Below are positions 7,367 to 8,352 of a stretch of DNA of 8,352 bases, piece by piece. The first letter of the stretch is position 1. Each line of letters begins with the position of its first letter. Position numbers and translations under genes: made by a program. Origin of the DNA: Opitutaceae bacterium (GTDB taxonomy: Bacteria > Verrucomicrobiota > Verrucomicrobiia > Opitutales > Opitutaceae); NCBI GenBank assembly GCA_025352845.1, contig JANXSC010000010.1, positions 1 through 8,352 on the forward strand, in the 5' to 3' direction. Below the pieces are notes generated by a model that saw only the letters and a list, made by a program, of their open reading frames with translations, was not told the origin of the DNA and ran no database searches.

Positions 7367-8352
7367 TCACGCCGCCGGGAGCAGACCGCTGCGTTGCAGC
7401 AGTGCGTTCAAGTCAGGATCCCGACCCATGAACGCCCGATACAGTTCCTCGGCGGCGGCGGAATTTCCGCGACTGAGGATTTTTTCGACGAATTCGGCCC
7501 CGACCTGCGCGTTGAAAATCCCCTCGCGCTTGAAGCGCGTGAACGCATCCGCATCGAGCACCTCGGCCCACTTGTAGGAATAGTAGCCCGCCGCGTAGCC
7601 GACCGGATCGGAGAAGATGTGCGTGAAGCGCTTCACCGCGGTCGGGGCGGGCGGCTCGGTCGGCACGAGGCAGTCCGCCACCGCGGCGCGCGCGAGCGGC
7701 TCGACATCCGGGGCCGCGGCAAACTCCGCCGTGCGCATGTGCATCAGGAGATCCATCTTCGCAAACGCCACCTGCCGCATCGTGGCGCACGCCGTCCGAA
7801 AATTTTTCGCCGCCGTCATCTTTTGGAAAATCTCCTCCGGGATCGCCGCGCCGGTCTCGTGGTGGCGCGCGAAGAGGTCGAGGCTTGCGCGCTCCCACGT
7901 CCAGTTCTCCATGATCTGCGAGGGCAGCTCGACGAAGTCCCAAGCGACGTTCACGCCGTTGAGCGACTTAATCTCCACCTCGCCGAGCAGGTGGTGGAGG
8001 AGGTGACCAAACTCGTGAAACACCGTCTCGACTTCGCGGTGGTTGAGCAGCGCCTGCCCTGAGCCTGCCTGCGATGAGCCCGTCGAACCCGTCGAATGGG
8101 CGAGCTTGCCCGCCACGGGCGGCGTCATGTTGCCGCACATCAGCCCGAGATGCGGCGCGCGCGTGCCGTCGTCGCGCGGACCACCGGTGATGAGATAATT
8201 CATCCACGCCCCGCCGCGCTTCGCTTCGCGCGGATACCAGTCGGCATAGAACGAGCCGACGTGCCTGCCCTGCGCATCGCGCACTTCGTAGAATTTCACC
8301 TCCGGGTGCCAAACCTCGATGTTGTAGCCGGGGTCGCCGACCCCGGCCGGGG
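7367..8352 (-). CDS. M3-family zinc oligopeptidase, N-terminus beyond the window
   Basis: This is the C-terminal 327 residues of an M3A metallopeptidase (oligopeptidase A / thimet / Dcp type), which cuts short peptides, normally in the cytoplasm. The frame is open to the window edge, so roughly half the protein is missing. The GTG at 8299 is internal and not a start, since family sequence (NIEVWHPEVKFYEVRD) continues before it. Counting from the edge, HEFGH at 112-116 (bases 8003-8017) gives zinc ligands H112 and H116 and catalytic E113. The third ligand E141 in DFVELPSQ is exactly 25 residues after H116, as in thimet oligopeptidase. RFTHIF and GYAAGYYSYKWAEVLDADAF (about 241-269) carry the substrate-binding His and Tyr residues. 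Two repeat-like insertions lie in frame (near residues 84-99 and 1-10). Stop is TGA, 43 bp before tamB, so probable operon. Confidence 0.93.
   Translation of the reverse strand, partial: PAGVGDPGYNIEVWHPEVKFYEVRDAQGRHVGSFYADWYPREAKRGGAWMNYLITGGPRDDGTRAPHLGLMCGNMTPPVAGKLAHSTGSTGSSQAGSGQALLNHREVETVFHEFGHLLHHLLGEVEIKSLNGVNVAWDFVELPSQIMENWTWERASLDLFARHHETGAAIPEEIFQKMTAAKNFRTACATMRQVAFAKMDLLMHMRTAEFAAAPDVEPLARAAVADCLVPTEPPAPTAVKRFTHIFSDPVGYAAGYYSYKWAEVLDADAFTRFKREGIFNAQVGAEFVEKILSRGNSAAAEELYRAFMGRDPDLNALLQRSGLLPAA
8052..8099. repeat. REP-like short repeat within the M3 peptidase gene
   Basis: This stretch of about 48 bp encodes the Ser/Thr/Gly/Gln-rich segment HSTGSTGSSQAGSGQ, between GNMTPPVAGKLA and ALLNHREVETVF. 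In M3 peptidases known to me the conserved flanks are almost joined (roughly GK-PALL-T/NHREVET), so about 16 residues look inserted. The DNA has an exact 9-bp tandem repeat (CCCGTCGAA at 8079-8087 and 8088-8096) and a near repeat CCTGCCCTGAGC / CCTGCCTGCGATGAGC. It resembles the short dispersed TTCGACxGGCTCAGGxCAGG-type repeats of many environmental genomes. The family match is from memory and unproven. The length keeps the reading frame. Confidence 0.5.
8327..8347. repeat. Perfect 21-bp inverted repeat near the window edge, in the M3 gene
   Basis: GCCGGGGTCG (8327-8336) and CGACCCCGGC (8338-8347) are exact reverse complements around one central base. They are preceded by TTGTA (8322-8326), and the last 12 bases (8341-8352) form another palindrome, CCCCGGCCGGGG. 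In frame it encodes PAGVGDPGYN just before IEVWHPEV. In related peptidases the segment before the WHP motif is short, so this may be a second in-frame repeat insertion. The left part is cut by the window edge, which prevents deciding its boundaries. Confidence 0.45.

Noticed and set aside
8297..8299. GTG at 8299 as the start of the M3 peptidase
   Set aside because: The frame stays open to the window edge and upstream codons encode the conserved VWHPEV segment, so the gene begins outside the window.

Overview
This is an 8.35-kb stretch of GC-rich bacterial DNA (roughly two-thirds G+C by eye) in which every supported gene lies on the minus strand. A diderm envelope is certain because there is an Omp85-family outer-membrane barrel and a TamB protein. 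The gene style, the tamB-before-tamA order and the short palindromic repeats make me think of the Verrucomicrobiota (Opitutaceae-like), but that is an impression and not proven by any marker in the window.

In the direction of transcription (right to left): an M3-family zinc oligopeptidase, truncated by the window edge at its N-terminus (7367-8352), is followed after 43 bp by tamB (3610-7323). tamB overlaps a tamA/BamA-like barrel gene (1490-3613) by 4 bp (GTGA). These three probably form one operon. TamB (an inner-membrane-anchored periplasmic bridge) and its Omp85 partner would act together in moving lipid or protein to the outer membrane. The peptidase may degrade peptides in the cytoplasm and has no obvious direct role with them. 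After 64 bp comes a small single-domain cupin (973-1425), then after 82 bp a type II toxin-antitoxin pair: a Phd/YefM-type antitoxin (633-890) overlapping a PIN-domain (VapC-family) toxin (202-636) by an ATGA. A perfect 21-bp palindrome (890-910) touches the antitoxin start codon and is the obvious candidate autoregulatory operator. The last 200 bp (1-201) hold no intact gene and are noticeably lower in GC at the far end.

The main oddities are: (i) the palindromic operator that leaves no room for a ribosome binding site in front of the antitoxin; (ii) two different REP-like sequences (about 8052-8099 and 8327-8347) sitting in frame inside the M3 peptidase gene; (iii) tamB lying upstream of tamA, with the tamA ribosome binding site embedded in codons for a Lys/Pro/Glu-rich tail of TamB. 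I see no CRISPR array, tRNA, rRNA, integrase, transposase or clear new multi-gene system.
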